Positions 36,023-45,289 of a stretch of 64,000 nucleotides of DNA are shown here, piece by piece. The notes beneath the pieces were generated by a model. That model did not search any database and was not told the DNA's origin. It saw only the letters and a list, made by a program, of their open reading frames with translations. The DNA lies in the NCBI GenBank assembly GCA_030447525.1, contig JAUJOR010000004.1, positions 255,499-319,498 of the forward strand, given 5' to 3'. Every line of letters starts with the position of its first letter. Position 1 is the first letter of the stretch. The translations under genes and the position numbers were made by a program. This stretch comes from Chloroflexota bacterium (GTDB taxonomy: Bacteria; Chloroflexota; UBA11872; UBA12225).

Positions 36023-36234
36023 GTCTCCGGCGGACTTTCGTCCAAGTAGCGGGCTCCGACAAGACGCCGGCCGGTTCGGTCGTTGACCAACCGCCCAGCG
36101 TGCACCGTACGGTCCGGCAGGACGCCGAGCCGGGCGGTCACTTCCCCGGGCACGAGCGCGCGGCCGGCGAGCACGAGGTACGCGTAGGTCTCCGACCGCT
36201 CACCTTGATGATGCACCGCGCGAGGCGGCGACAA
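36019..36234 (-). CDS. Short DUF4279-like protein, probably truncated
   Basis: A 71-residue frame with ETYAYLVLAGRALVPGEVTA, RLGVLPDRTVHAGRLVNDR, resembling the N-terminal strand-helix of DUF4279 proteins (immunity-like or unknown function). Typical members are about 130 residues, so the second half seems lost. It converges on, and overlaps by four bases, the end of the Clp N-domain gene. Confidence 0.45.
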   Translation of the reverse strand: MSPPRAVHHQGERSETYAYLVLAGRALVPGEVTARLGVLPDRTVHAGRLVNDRTGRRLVGARYLDESPPET

Positions 36235-36254
36235 CCGCTCGACATGATGCTCAT

Positions 36255-36320
36255 AACTGCGCTTACTGCGGGATCACCTGCACTCCGTTACCCCGCGGCG
36301 CTGCCGATAACGTACGACAC
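36255..36320 (+). repeat. 136-bp dispersed repeat, doubtful fragment
   Basis: AACTGCGCTTACTGCGGG (compare AACTGCGCCTATCG of copy 1) and, about 50 bp on, TGCCGATAACG at the standard spacing. No right end. Confidence 0.35.
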
Positions 36321-36444
36321 CGCCGGCCCTGCGGAGGCGCTCCTTGGGCCCGTTGCGGACGGTGCCACCCACGACCCGGCGCAGCGACGCACTCCCGTGT
36401 CGGAGCCGACGGCGCAAGGGCCGCAATCGGGAATGCTCCCGCGG

Positions 36445-36495
36445 CCGGTGGATTGCGTGGCTGCTCCACTCCGGTGGATTGCGTGGCTGCTCCAC
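36445..36495 (+). repeat. 26-bp tandem duplication
   Basis: CCGGTGGATTGCGTGGCTGC followed by TCCACT occurs twice in direct succession, the second unit lacking the last base. Intergenic, between the DUF4279-like and cupin genes. Confidence 0.85.
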
Positions 36496-36539
36496 AGATG
36501 ACGCCGACCCTGGTGGCGCAAGCGTGCGCGACGACCGTG

Positions 36540-37128
36540 CTAGTGGGACTCCGGTGGGGACAGGATCGTGATGCCGTGGCGGGAGGCGGATTCGAGCACG
36601 CGTCGGAGCACCTCGGGGGGCGGCGGCGCCGCCGGCACCGGCGCGGCGGCGTCTTGCTCGGAGATCCGGTCGACCGGCACGCCCACCTCAGCGAAGAACT
36701 CCTCCATCCCGCCGGGGACCGCCACGACCAGCATGCGCGCATGGCGTGTGCCGGCGTTCTTGAAGGTGTGCGCCACTCCCGCCGGCGTGTGCACGTAGCT
36801 GCCCGCGCCGGCGCGCGAAGGGCTGCTGCGCGCGCGGACGATCTCGAGGCTCGCCCTCGATCACGTAGAAGTCCTCCGCCTCGCGCCCGTGCACGTGGGG
36901 CGGCGGCCCGCCGGGAGGGACGGTGTCCTCCCAGACCGCGTACGCCCCGCCCGTCTCGCGCCCCGTCACCTTGATGGCAGCGAAGCTGCCGAGCACGTTC
37001 AGAGGCCGCCCCCCGCCCGGCGGCACGTGCAGGACCTCCTGCGCCTCCTGCGCACCCGCGCCTCCGGCGTGCGCCCCCGAGTCGCCGTCCCGCTCCGCTC
37101 GCGCGGGCTCCTGTCGCCCTGCATCCAT
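36540..37128 (-). pseudogene. Cupin-domain protein with a frameshift
   Basis: From ATG 37128: MDAGRQEPARAERDG, LNVLGSFAAIKVTGRETGGA, VPPGGPPPHVHGREAEDFYV and IEGE form cupin motif 1 with its His-x-His and Glu. One extra C near 36848 breaks the frame, after which LEIVRARSSPSRAGAGSYVH, TPAGVAHTFKNAGTRHARML and VAVPGGMEEFFAEVGVPVDR supply motif 2 and the tail. About 195 residues when joined, similar to quercetinase-like cupins. The single-base nature of the break fits an assembly error as well as decay. Divergent from the LuxR-like gene. Confidence 0.7.
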
Positions 37129-37267
37129 GTGGCTCTCTTTCTCTCTTCCTGGTGTGGCGAGTATCGGGCGGTGGCGCGCCGGCGAAATCCCAGAAACCTG
37201 GGATCTTCGGCGCGCCGGCGAGGCAAGAGGCGCGCGCCAGCGGGAGGCGCGACGGTAGACTGGTGCG

Positions 37268-38589
37268 ATGAGCGCTCGGTCTCCGGCGACCACCGCGACC
37301 ACCGCGAGCAGGGCGAGCACGGAGCAGCCGTGTTCCCGCGGGCTGCCGGACCGTCCCCGGGCACGTCCGCCGCCGCTGGGACTCGGGCGGTGCGGGAGGT
37401 GGAGCGCGTGTGCGCGCGCGGCCTCGCGCCGGACGCGCTGTTCGGGGCGCTGCTGGAGCGCCTGCGCCGGGCGGTGCCGTTCGACGCGCTGTGCTGGAAC
37501 GCGACCGACCCGGGGACCCTGCTGGCCACGCGCGTCCGCACCGAGTCGATGGAGGGGGCCACGGCGGCGGGGGCGGTGCGGTTCTTCGAGAACGAGTACG
37601 TGTGGGAGGACGTCGCCAAGTTCAGCGCGCTCGCGCGGGCGACCGAGCCGGTGGGCATCCTCTCCGAGGCAACGGCGGGCGGCCGCGGCGCAGCCGGCGC
37701 TACCGCCTGATCAACGGTCCCATGGGGCTCGACCACGAGCCTGCGCGTTGCGTTCGTGGCTGGGGGGGCTGCTGGGCGACCGCGAGCCTCCACCGCCGGG
37801 CGGGTGCGCCGGACTTCACGCGAGGGGACGCCCGCCTTCCTGGCGCGCGTGAGCGCGCCGGTCGCGCGCGGACTGCGCGTGGGGGCACTGCTGGGCGAGG
37901 CCGCACCGACCGGCCGCACGGCGCCGGACGCGGCGGCAGCGGGCTCGGAGTACGGGAGCGGCGTGCTGCTGCTGGACGAGCGGTACGAACTCGTCGCGGC
38001 GACGCCCGCGGCGGAGCGCTGGCTCGCCGAGCCGCCGGAATTTGCGGGAGACGGTGGCGCGGGGGCGCGCCGGCCGCTCGGCGCGGCGGTGTACGCGGCC
38101 GCCGCGCGGGCGCGCGGCGGCCTCCGCCCGCTCCGCCGCGGATGCCGGTGGGGACGCGGGGGCGGCGCAGCAGGCGCGGGCGAGAGTCCGCACCCGTTCG
38201 GGGTTCTGGCTTCTGGTGCACGCTGCGGACCTGACGGCGCGCACCCCCTCGGGCGAGGCGTTGGGAGCCGGGCGGACGATCGCGGTGGTGCTGGAGCCGG
38301 CGCGCCCGCCCGACGTGCTGCCGCTGCTGGAGCAGGCGTACGGGCTGACGGCGCGTGAGAGCGAGGTGGTGCGCCAGGTGCTCTCGGGCGCCGCCTCGGC
38401 GGAGATCGCGAGACTGCTCGTGGTGTCCCCGTACACCGTGCAGGACCACCTGAAGGCGGTCTTCGACAAGGTGGGCGTGCGCAGCCCGCGCGATCTGGTG
38501 GGCGCTTCCTCGGCGAGCAGTACTTCCCGCGGCTCTTCACCGACGCTTCCGGCACCGGCGGTATGACCCAGGCCGCGCACTGGTTCTAG
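37268..38589 (+). pseudogene. LuxR-family transcriptional regulator, multiply frameshifted
   Basis: A start at ATG 37268 is plausible, then frame changes near 37330, 37690, 37830, 38110 and 38500. Pieces in order: VCARGLAPDALFGALLERLR, RAVPFDALCWNATDPGTLLA, VRFFENEYVWEDVAKFSALA, then VSAPVARGLRVGALLGEAAP, LLLDERYELVAATPAAERWL, and a C-terminal GerE/LuxR helix-turn-helix YGLTARESEVVRQVLSGAAS with VSPYTVQDHLKAVFDKVGVR. About 400 residues when joined; the N-terminal half is GAF-like. Cannot be functional as it stands. Confidence 0.7.
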
Positions 38590-38886
38590 TGCCACCGACC
38601 TTACGCCGGCACCCGCGGAGGGACGCCCGCCGGCCCGGCTAGTGCGCCCCTGCCGCGGATCAGCTACCGCGAACCACGCAGCCTGGTGCAAAACCCCTCC
38701 ATGGACGCACTCGGCCGTGAACGCGGGGTGCTCTAACCTGGAGGCGGTCGCCCGAACCGGCAGACGCGCGACCCGGAAGGTGGCCTGCCCAGCCCCACGA
38801 CCGACTATTTCAACAGGCTGCACGCTTCATGGCTCATCGATGCCCGTTTTGCTTCGGCACACGAGTGTCGGTAACCTGCCGTTCGC
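38590..38886. other. Intergenic region with a copy of the inverted-repeat end
   Basis: No gene. ATTTCAACAGGCTGCACGC at 38807-38825 is a near copy of the 19-bp repeat that flanks the HD gene at 40596 and 41535. GAACCACGCAGCC at about 38670 may be a stray end of the 136-bp repeat. Confidence 0.4.
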
Positions 38887-39318
38887 GTGAACGATAAACG
38901 GGCAGACGCCGAAGCCGGGAACGAAGGCGACCTCGGGTATCGCGGCCACGTCTGCATCACGGAGCGCGGGGGCGAGCAGTTGGTGTGGTACGTCGAGCGG
39001 CTGTGGGAGCTGGCGCGGGACCTGCCGCGGGACCTGCCGGTGGAGGACGTGCCGATCGAGGAGGTGCTCGGCTACCTGGAGGCGCCGTGGGGGCCGGTGC
39101 GCCCGACGCCCGCCGAGGCCGCCCGCTACGCCGGGCGGATCTTCTCCGTCGACCTGTCGTACCCGATCATCTTCGCGGCCGAGGGGTACGTGATGGACGG
39201 CACGCACCGCATCGCCAAGGCCTTCGCGCTCGGCCTGCCCTCGATCAAGGCGGTGCAGTTCCCCGCCACCCCCGAGCCCGACGAGCGCCACCCCAAGCCT
39301 CCCACCGGCAACACGTAG
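38887..39318 (+). CDS. Conserved hypothetical protein, ParB/sulfiredoxin-like motif
   Basis: A 143-residue acidic, intact protein. VWYVERLWELARDLPRDLPV and IEEVLGYLEAPWGPVRPTPA precede a core RIFSVDLSYPIIFAAEGYVM DGTHRIAKA (written in two parts) in which the Asp-Gly-x-His-Arg pattern resembles the nucleotide-binding loop of the ParB/Srx superfamily (DGxHR). Function unknown; a small nuclease-like or NTP-binding role would be inference. GTG 38887 is the likely start. Monocistronic. Confidence 0.6.
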   Translation: MNDKRADAEAGNEGDLGYRGHVCITERGGEQLVWYVERLWELARDLPRDLPVEDVPIEEVLGYLEAPWGPVRPTPAEAARYAGRIFSVDLSYPIIFAAEGYVMDGTHRIAKAFALGLPSIKAVQFPATPEPDERHPKPPTGNT

Positions 39319-39671
39319 CCACGCGTGGCGGAGCGTTCCCCGGCGCGAGCGCGCGCCAAATGGGTGGCGAGCACGATCGCCCTGGCCCCATGGCCTCCTG
39401 GCCCACTGGCCCGCCTGCTGGGAGGGCACCCGTCCCCGCGCATCCAGGTCCAGCGGGCGCAGCGGGCGCGTGTCCCACGTGGAGGCCGAGCGCGGGCCTC
39501 GGCTCAAGCATGCACGTGGGGGTGGCGGGGGCGTCGCGGCGGGGCACCGTGACGGCGATCGATCCGGCCTGCGGCATGGCCAGGTGATCGCGGCCAACGT
39601 CGTGGCCCCTCTGGAGACGTAAGGCAGCACATAATAGTGAGGGCCGATTGAGGGCTGACGGAGTAGAGAGC
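39319..39671. other. Intergenic region, nothing recognised
   Basis: About 350 bp with no supported gene, repeat or RNA. Open frames are present on both strands only because of the high GC content. Confidence 0.4.
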
Positions 39672-40240
39672 ATGGAGAAGAGCGCGCGGCGGCTTCGGTA
39701 CCAGGTAGCGGCGAGCCTCGACGGGTTCATCGCCTCGCCGGAGGGCGGGTTCGACTGGATCGTGGCGGACCCCGACATCGATTTCGCGCGCTCTACGCGC
39801 AGTTCGACACGGCCGTGATGGGACGCAAGACGTTCCTGGCGGGGCTGGACAACGGCGGTGATGGCACGCTTCCCGGCCTAGAGGTCGTCGTGTTCTCGCG
39901 CACGCTCCGGCCGGCGGACTATCCGGCCGTCTCGATCGTCAGCGGCGATCCGGCCGAGCACGTGCGGTCGCTCAAGGCCGCCGGCGGCAAGGACATCTGG
40001 CTGTACGGTGGTGGGGACCTGTTCCGCACGCTCCTCGAGGCCGGTCTGGTCGACACGGTGGAGCCGGCCGTGGTGCCAGTGCTCCTCGGGGGCGGCGTTC
40101 CGCTGCTCCCACCACCGGCGCGGCGGACCCGGCTGCGCCTGACCGCCCACCGCCACTATCCCAAGTCCGGAATCGTGCTGCTCGAGTACGCGGCCACGCC
40201 ACCCGCGGGCGCTGGCGGCGACGCCCTTCAAGGAGCATGA
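39672..40240 (+). pseudogene. Dihydrofolate reductase-like (RibD C-terminal) protein with a frameshift
   Basis: From ATG 39672 RRLRYQVAASLDGFIASPEG, GFDWIVADPDIDF is the typical beginning of YyaP/YwjB-like RibD-C proteins. Near 39788 the frame changes and continues as YAQFDTAVMGRKTFLAGLDN, LEVVVFSRTLRPADYPAVSI, KDIWLYGGGDLFRTLLEAGL and VDTVEPAVVPVLLGGGVPLL to the stop at 40240. About 188 residues when joined. The only lesion is one base, so a sequencing indel is possible. Function in the family is NADPH-dependent reduction of unknown substrates. Confidence 0.72.
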
Positions 40241-40440
40241 CCAGTCCGTCCGGAACGCGCGCTCGTCCGGACCCGCAGGCGTACGCGCCCAGCGCGCGCG
40301 GGCACCGCGCACGCCTAAGGACCGCCGGCGCTCCTCGCCACGCCGGGCACGTCTGCGGTAGCGTCACCGGCCACCGCACGCGCCCGCTGGTGCGCGCGCG
40401 TCCACAGGCCGCGTCCTCGTCTCACTCCTCAGGCGGCCGT

Positions 40441-40530
40441 AACCACGCATACCGCTCACACCGACTGAGCCGACCCGCCATCAGAGGACGCTGATAATCC
40501 GCTGAGCGGGCGGCGCGGTTATCGGCATGC
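40441..40530 (+). repeat. 136-bp dispersed repeat, left part
   Basis: AACCACGCATACCGCTCAC, then CTGATAATCCGCTGAG about 50 bp in and GCGCGGTTATCGGCATGCC, matching the inner blocks at the standard spacing. The right end expected at 40576 is missing. Confidence 0.55.
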
Positions 40531-40595
40531 CCTCGGCCGTGCGCCAACGGCGGTTCTACTCCGGCATGAGTGATTTGAGGAACGGTGCTCCGAGA

Positions 40596-41553
40596 CGCGC
40601 AGCCTGTTGAAAAAAGTCGTGACCGTTGCCGAACTGACCGCGCGATACGGCTGCGGCCGCCTTGCCCTTCGGCGGCGCCTCCTGCAGCGAGGTGCACCTA
40701 CTCGGATGGCGGGAAACCGAAGGTGTTTTCGACGACGCCGGGAAGGAGGCGGTAGATGGACGTGCCGATGGCTTCGTCGAATTCCCGCTTGAGACCAAGG
40801 AAGGCGCGCCACTTCTCGAGGGTCCAGGCGTTGAACCCGTGCCGCAGCGCCACGTCGACCAGGCGCTTCTCGATCAAGCAGAAACCGGTCGCCTCGCCCA
40901 GGCAGTCGCACAGCTGGATCAGGCGGTCGTAGGCGGTGTACTCGCTACCGTCTAGGAAGTCTTGCACGAGCCGCCGCTCCTCGGGCGCGCAATCCCAGGC
41001 GCTCGCGAAGGCGTCGACCGACCTGATTGGTGCGGGGAACGAGTGAGTCAGGCAGACACGGGCCGCGCCATCGAAGCCCTCGTCGCGCAGGAAGTAGTAG
41101 CCGTCGAGGAGGTGGCGAACAGGAGGCACCTTGAAGCCACCCCGGTAGCCGATGTCGTGCAACAAGCCGAGGACGTAGGCGACCTGCGCGTCTATCTCGG
41201 GGTGAGCCTCCGCGATCCGCCGAGCAGCCTCAGCGACGTGCTGGCAATGCATGACCCACGGTCCTGGGGTGAGTTCGGACGCATCCTTAAGGTAAGCCTC
41301 CGCCCGCTCAACGGTCGGCAGACGTCCCGGCAGACGCCCACCGATCACCGGCAACCCCGGGTCCTGACGGCAATCTGCACGGACCACCTGCCCCCCCACT
41401 CTACCACGAGCCCCGAGCTGCGTTGCCGTCGTTGCCGACTCTAGAAGCGACAGTTGGGGATGAGTCGTCGCCCCGGTGCTACGTCCCGCCCAGCATGAAC
41501 CACTGGCTTCGCCGTGTTGCACCATGTCCCCGCCTTTTTCAACAGGCTGCGCG
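40596..41553. mobile_element. Putative passenger-type element: 19-bp inverted repeats around an HD-domain gene
   Basis: CGCGCAGCCTGTTGAAAAA at 40596-40614 and its exact reverse complement at 41535-41553 enclose 958 bp whose only gene is an HD-domain hydrolase. There is no transposase between them. GTTGAAAAA-containing ends are common in several IS families, and a third near copy sits at 38807. It looks like a non-autonomous element or two solo ends that captured the gene. No target repeat was found. Confidence 0.5.
40698..41348 (-). CDS. HD-domain metal-dependent hydrolase
   Basis: A protein of about 216 residues with the HD phosphohydrolase signature: PWVMHCQHVAEAARRIAEAH (first His), YVLGLLHDIGYRGGFKVPPV (His-Asp), LLDGYYFLRDEGFDGAARVC, LTHSFPAPIRSVDAF and YDRLIQLCDCLGEATGFCLI (final Asp). 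The order H...HD...H...D is that of YqeK/HDIG-type small hydrolases acting on nucleotides or phosphate esters. GTG 41348 (VIGGRLPGRLPTVERAEAYL) or TTG 41354 is the likely start; the frame is open to 41525. It lies alone between 19-bp inverted repeats. Confidence 0.78.
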   Translation of the reverse strand: MIGGRLPGRLPTVERAEAYLKDASELTPGPWVMHCQHVAEAARRIAEAHPEIDAQVAYVLGLLHDIGYRGGFKVPPVRHLLDGYYFLRDEGFDGAARVCLTHSFPAPIRSVDAFASAWDCAPEERRLVQDFLDGSEYTAYDRLIQLCDCLGEATGFCLIEKRLVDVALRHGFNAWTLEKWRAFLGLKREFDEAIGTSIYRLLPGVVENTFGFPPSE

Positions 41554-41760
41554 CCCCTACAGCAACACTTGACCGCTCACATGCTCTGGCCCTGATACTG
41601 CGGGAGCCTAGGCCCACCTACCCCTCCAGGTACGAACGTTCGAACTGTCGCTGTAGGGGCGCTTCCAGGCGGGTTGCCGTCCTGCTCGGCGGAGTTCGCG
41701 TAGATGCCGTCGGTCTCGACCGCCTGGAGCGCGTGGGACGCCACGCTGATCAGGTTGTCC

Positions 41761-42386
41761 CTAGAGCGATCCCGATGCTCGACGCGGTGATGGGACCTGC
41801 GCTTCCCGCAGCCGCGAGAACGCGCCCCCCGCAGCGCCGTTCGCGAGCGCGTCCCTGATGCGCCGTGTGCAGTCTTCTGGGCTCTGCGCCGACGTGTCGA
41901 TCTCCACATCGTAGGCGCCGTGCGCATGGACGGCGCTCGCGAACACGCGCGCCTCACCAGTGGTCCGGTCGCCCCGCTCACGGTCGCGCCGCTCGGCAAC
42001 GTCGACCGGGCAGCGCACGCCGACGAACAGCACGGTGAGGCGGCTGAGACGGGCGACCGCGCTCGCGAGCACGCGCGGGTCGTGGATCACGTCGTCCACG
42101 ATCACGTTGTTGCCGGCCTCGGCGAGGGCGGCGACCGCGGCGTACATGCCGTCGAACAGCCGCAGGCCCAGCGGCCCCACGCGGGGCAGTGCCACCAGGC
42201 GCCCGTCCCGGACGGCGTCCGCCCACCCGTCGACCTCGTCCATGAACCGGCGCGGGAAGCGGTCCAGGAAGTGGTCGCGCCCGGTGTGGAGGTACGGCTC
42301 CTCCATCACGTCCTGGCAGGCACGCGCCACCGTGGACTTGCCGGCGCTGGACGTTCCGTCAGCACCACCACGGCACCGACTCGCAT
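41761..42386 (-). pseudogene. Chloramphenicol phosphotransferase-like kinase with a frameshift
   Basis: From ATG 42386 MRVGAVVVL is followed, after a one-base shift near 42357, by DGTSSAGKSTVARACQDVME, a Walker A loop of the CPT-like family (NGTSSAGKS type). Later VGPLGLRLFDGMYAAVAALA, AGNNVIVDDVIHDPRVLASA (catalytic Asp region) and FVGVRCPVDVAERRDRERGD (lid and adenine site) fit it well. Joined length about 208 residues. Enzymes of the family phosphorylate chloramphenicol or unknown small molecules. The N-terminal break would abolish the P-loop strand. Confidence 0.75.
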
Positions 42387-42640
42387 CGCCGACATTCTAG
42401 GCCACTCACATTTCGAGTGACGCCGCGTGGTGGCGCAGTGTGCTGCCAAGGTCACAGAAGCCGCTGCACGGCGGGGGGATCGCGAGTAACCACGCTTACG
42501 CACCGCTCCTACGCTGCCGGCACGGTCCGTGGACGTTCCGAGAATCCGGCGGACACGAGGGCGTGATACGCGTGGTCGGAGCGCCCACGGACACCTCGCA
42601 CGCAGGCCGAGAGTGCAGTGGCACGCCGCGTGACGGGGGA
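42387..42640. other. Intergenic region with a stray repeat end
   Basis: AACCACGCTTACGCACC at 42488 resembles one end of the 136-bp repeat; inner blocks are not recognisable. No gene seen. Confidence 0.35.
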
Positions 42641-43118
42641 GTGACTGTGCCCCAGATCACGGGGCGCGCCGCGCAGGCGCTGCGCGCTCTCGTGGCGGTC
42701 GCGGCCACGGTGGCCGGCCCATGCGGGCCAACACCTCCCGGTGATGCGTGCACGTACCTCGGCGAAGTAGCGTACACCGTGTACTCAGAGCGCGCCTTCG
42801 CGAACGCCCGGCAGGCTCTCGGGCCGCTCGGATGGCGGATGGCGGGACGTTGACCCGCACTGGCTGAAGGCGCCGAGGTCCGAAGGCGCGCCTGAGGGCG
42901 TCCAGCTGTGCCTGCGCTCCTACCCGTAGGAGCGCGCGACGAGCCTGGAGGTCTTCGTCCGTTCGTCGGAGCCGCGCCCGGACCTCCTGAAGCGTGAGGC
43001 GATCCGCGCCCGCGCCGAGGCGCTCCTGCGCGACGTCAGACCGTCGGTCGATGAGACTCTCGGGACCGAGCCGGGCAGCCGGACCGGAACGCGTGTCGAG
43101 CGCAGATGCGCCGCCTGA
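42641..43118 (+). pseudogene. Small exported hypothetical protein, frameshift plus amber codon
   Basis: GTG 42641 follows GACGGGGGA. VTVPQITGRAAQALRALVAV with AATVAGPCG is a signal-peptide-like or lipoprotein-like N-terminus, then CTYLGEVAYTVYSERAFANA and RQALGPLG. The frame shifts near 42835 and goes on DGGWRDVDPHWLKAPRSEGA, PEGVQLCLRSYP, a TAG at 42927, and in the same frame ERATSLEVFVRSSEPRPDLL, KREAIRARAEALLRDVRPSV to a TGA at 43116. The smooth continuation past TAG shows the original gene extended there. No family recognised. Confidence 0.5.
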
Positions 43119-43318
43119 CTCGACGCTGTAACCGCGCTTACCGAGCACAGCGACGCCGGCAGGAGGCCGTCTTCGAGCGCGCTTGGAGCGAGCTCAGCGT
43201 CGCGGGCCGTCTCTCGTCCGTAGCCGGCCGCCCAGGGCGCCGCCACGACTGAAACGTGGCGGCGCAGATCTGGGGCCCTTGGGTGAAGGCATTCGCCAGC
43301 CAACTCGCCCCAAGCGAC
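43119..43318. other. Short intergenic region
   Basis: AACCGCGCTTACCGAGC at 43130 may be an end of the 136-bp repeat. Nothing else is visible. Confidence 0.3.
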
Positions 43319-45289
43319 CTAAACGCGCCGGTGGACGCGCAGCAGGTACTCCTTGCGATTGAGCGGGTTGTTGTCCGTCCGCGGCCGGATCGGGAACTCG
43401 CCCCGGAGCGGCCGGTAGTGGTCAAAGGCGACTTCTAGCACCCCCTCACCGCGAGACAGCCCCGGCAGTCGCCGCTGCAGCGCATGCACGTGCGTTGCCG
43501 GAATGTCGCCTTCCAGCACGTAGGAAGCGCCACGCAGCACGTGCGACTGCGGGGACGCTCGCAGCGCTGACAGCGCCGAGACAACCCGTCCGAACGTGTC
43601 TGCCGGGAACTCTAGCCGGAAGCGATGCATGGGCTCGCACACCACCGTACCCGCTTCCTTCAGCGCGGCCATCAATACCAGCGGCGTCAGAAGCCGGAAA
43701 TCCCGCGGCGTGCTTCCCGGCGACGAATACCCGCACTGGATCAGCGCGACGAGGCAGTCCGTCACCTGCCACCCGTAGAGCCCCTGGCGGAGCGTCTCCC
43801 GCACCGTCTCCCCCATCGCCTCCCCGAACGCCTCCACGGACTTGAACACGAAGATGGGGACCGTCTCAGCTTTGACGTCTAACTGCAGCTGAACGCCGGA
43901 GTTGAGGGGGCCGGGCTCGACGCGCAGTCCGATCGTGCCGAGAAACGGGTTACCTCCCTTGCCGAGCTGCTCCGTCGCTTCACCACTGCCAACCGGCCGC
44001 TCAATGCAGATCGACGTCGTCTCACGGAAGTCGACTTCGACGTCGAACTCGGTCGCGAGGGTCTCCTGAATGACCTCCTTCTGCACTTCGCCATAGAGCG
44101 ACAGGTACAGCTCCTGCCGGACGTCGTCCTGGCGCAAATTGATCAGCGGGTCCTGCTCGGCGAGCTGGGCCAGCGCCACGTGGAGCCGGCCCTTGTCCAC
44201 CGCGTGGCGCGGCAGGACGACCGTTTCGAGCGTCGGCGGCGCGAAGTAGTGGTCCGTGGCACCCGTCCGCGGTAAACCGATGGAGTCCCCGATCTGCACG
44301 TCGCCGAGTCCCCACAGCGTTCCGATCTGCCCGGCCGCGACAGAGTCGCGCGGCAGCGCCGGACCGCGGTCGAACACGGTGATCGCGTTGACCTTTGCGT
44401 CGTTGTCCCTGCCAAAGCGCACGCGATCGCGCGTGCGGACGGTTCCCGAGAACATACGCACGTAGGCGATCTTCTCCCCCACCGGCCCTCGCTCCACCTT
44501 GAACACCGTGCCGGAAACCGGCCCACCGGGGTCGGCTTCCACTGCGGGCAGCAGCTCCCGCAAACCGTCCATGAGCGCACCGACGCCCGCACCGGTGATC
44601 GCGGACCCAAAGAAGACTGGATGTAGCAGCGCCCGCGCTGTCTGCGCCACAAGCGCCTCGCGGAGCGCGCCGTAGGAGACGGTCTTCTTGCCGTCCAGGT
44701 AGGCGGTCAGGAGCGCCTCGTCGTGGTCCGTAAGTCGCTCCGCCAGCAGTTCTGAGAACTCGCCATCGCCGGCGCCGTAGGGCGTGAAGTGCGCGTCGCG
44801 CGTCCCGAGATCGCGCGTCCATCCCATGGAGAGGATGGACGGTGTCAATCTCTCGGCGATGGCTTGTAGGGTGCGCTCATGCTGCGCGCCGCGCCGGTCG
44901 ATCTTGTTGACAAAGAGCAGCGTGGGGACGCGCAGCCGCTGCAGCGTGCGCATCAGGACACGGGTCTGGGCCTGCACGCCCTCCACCGCGGAGACCACGA
45001 GCACCGCGCCGTCCAGCACGTTGAGGACGCGCTCGACTTCGGCGATGAAGTCGGGATGGCCGGGCGTGTCGATCAGGTTGACCGCGACGTCGTCCAGCGC
45101 GAACGACGCGACCGCGGTCTTGATGGTGATGCCGCGCTGCCGCTCCAGCGCCAGCGTGTCGGTCTGCGTGGTGCCGTCATCGACGCTGCCGATCTCGTCG
45201 ATGACCCCGGCTGCGTAGAGCAGCCGCTCGGTCAGGCTGGTCTTGCCGGCGTCAACATGCGCCAGGATCCCCAGATTGAGTGTTCGCAT
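43319..45289 (-). CDS. Tet(M)-like ribosomal protection GTPase
   Basis: A 656-residue EF-G-like translation GTPase of the tetracycline ribosomal protection type (compare TetM, TetW, OtrA). G domain: LGILAHVDAGKTSLTERLL, ERQRGITIKTAVASF, LIDTPGHPDFIAEVERVL and FVNKIDRRG. It lacks the extra G' insertion of EF-G and shows RPP-type domains: RPVGSGEATEQLGKGGNPFL, SPGSTPRDFRLLTPLVLMAA and the C-terminal GASYVLEGDIPATHVHALQR with GLSRGEGVLEVAFDHYRPL, where the loop contacting the decoding site lies. Such proteins release tetracycline from the 30S subunit. Resistance is inferred from family; housekeeping-like relatives exist. ATG 45289 has a GAGG just upstream. A short leader frame overlaps the start. 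Confidence 0.87.
   Translation of the reverse strand: MRTLNLGILAHVDAGKTSLTERLLYAAGVIDEIGSVDDGTTQTDTLALERQRGITIKTAVASFALDDVAVNLIDTPGHPDFIAEVERVLNVLDGAVLVVSAVEGVQAQTRVLMRTLQRLRVPTLLFVNKIDRRGAQHERTLQAIAERLTPSILSMGWTRDLGTRDAHFTPYGAGDGEFSELLAERLTDHDEALLTAYLDGKKTVSYGALREALVAQTARALLHPVFFGSAITGAGVGALMDGLRELLPAVEADPGGPVSGTVFKVERGPVGEKIAYVRMFSGTVRTRDRVRFGRDNDAKVNAITVFDRGPALPRDSVAAGQIGTLWGLGDVQIGDSIGLPRTGATDHYFAPPTLETVVLPRHAVDKGRLHVALAQLAEQDPLINLRQDDVRQELYLSLYGEVQKEVIQETLATEFDVEVDFRETTSICIERPVGSGEATEQLGKGGNPFLGTIGLRVEPGPLNSGVQLQLDVKAETVPIFVFKSVEAFGEAMGETVRETLRQGLYGWQVTDCLVALIQCGYSSPGSTPRDFRLLTPLVLMAALKEAGTVVCEPMHRFRLEFPADTFGRVVSALSALRASPQSHVLRGASYVLEGDIPATHVHALQRRLPGLSRGEGVLEVAFDHYRPLRGEFPIRPRTDNNPLNRKEYLLRVHRRV

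Noticed and set aside
42657..43303. Minus-strand frames opposite the small exported protein and the end of the Tet-like gene
   Set aside because: They are rich in Arg/Ala/Ser without domain features, while the plus strand shows coherent protein segments.
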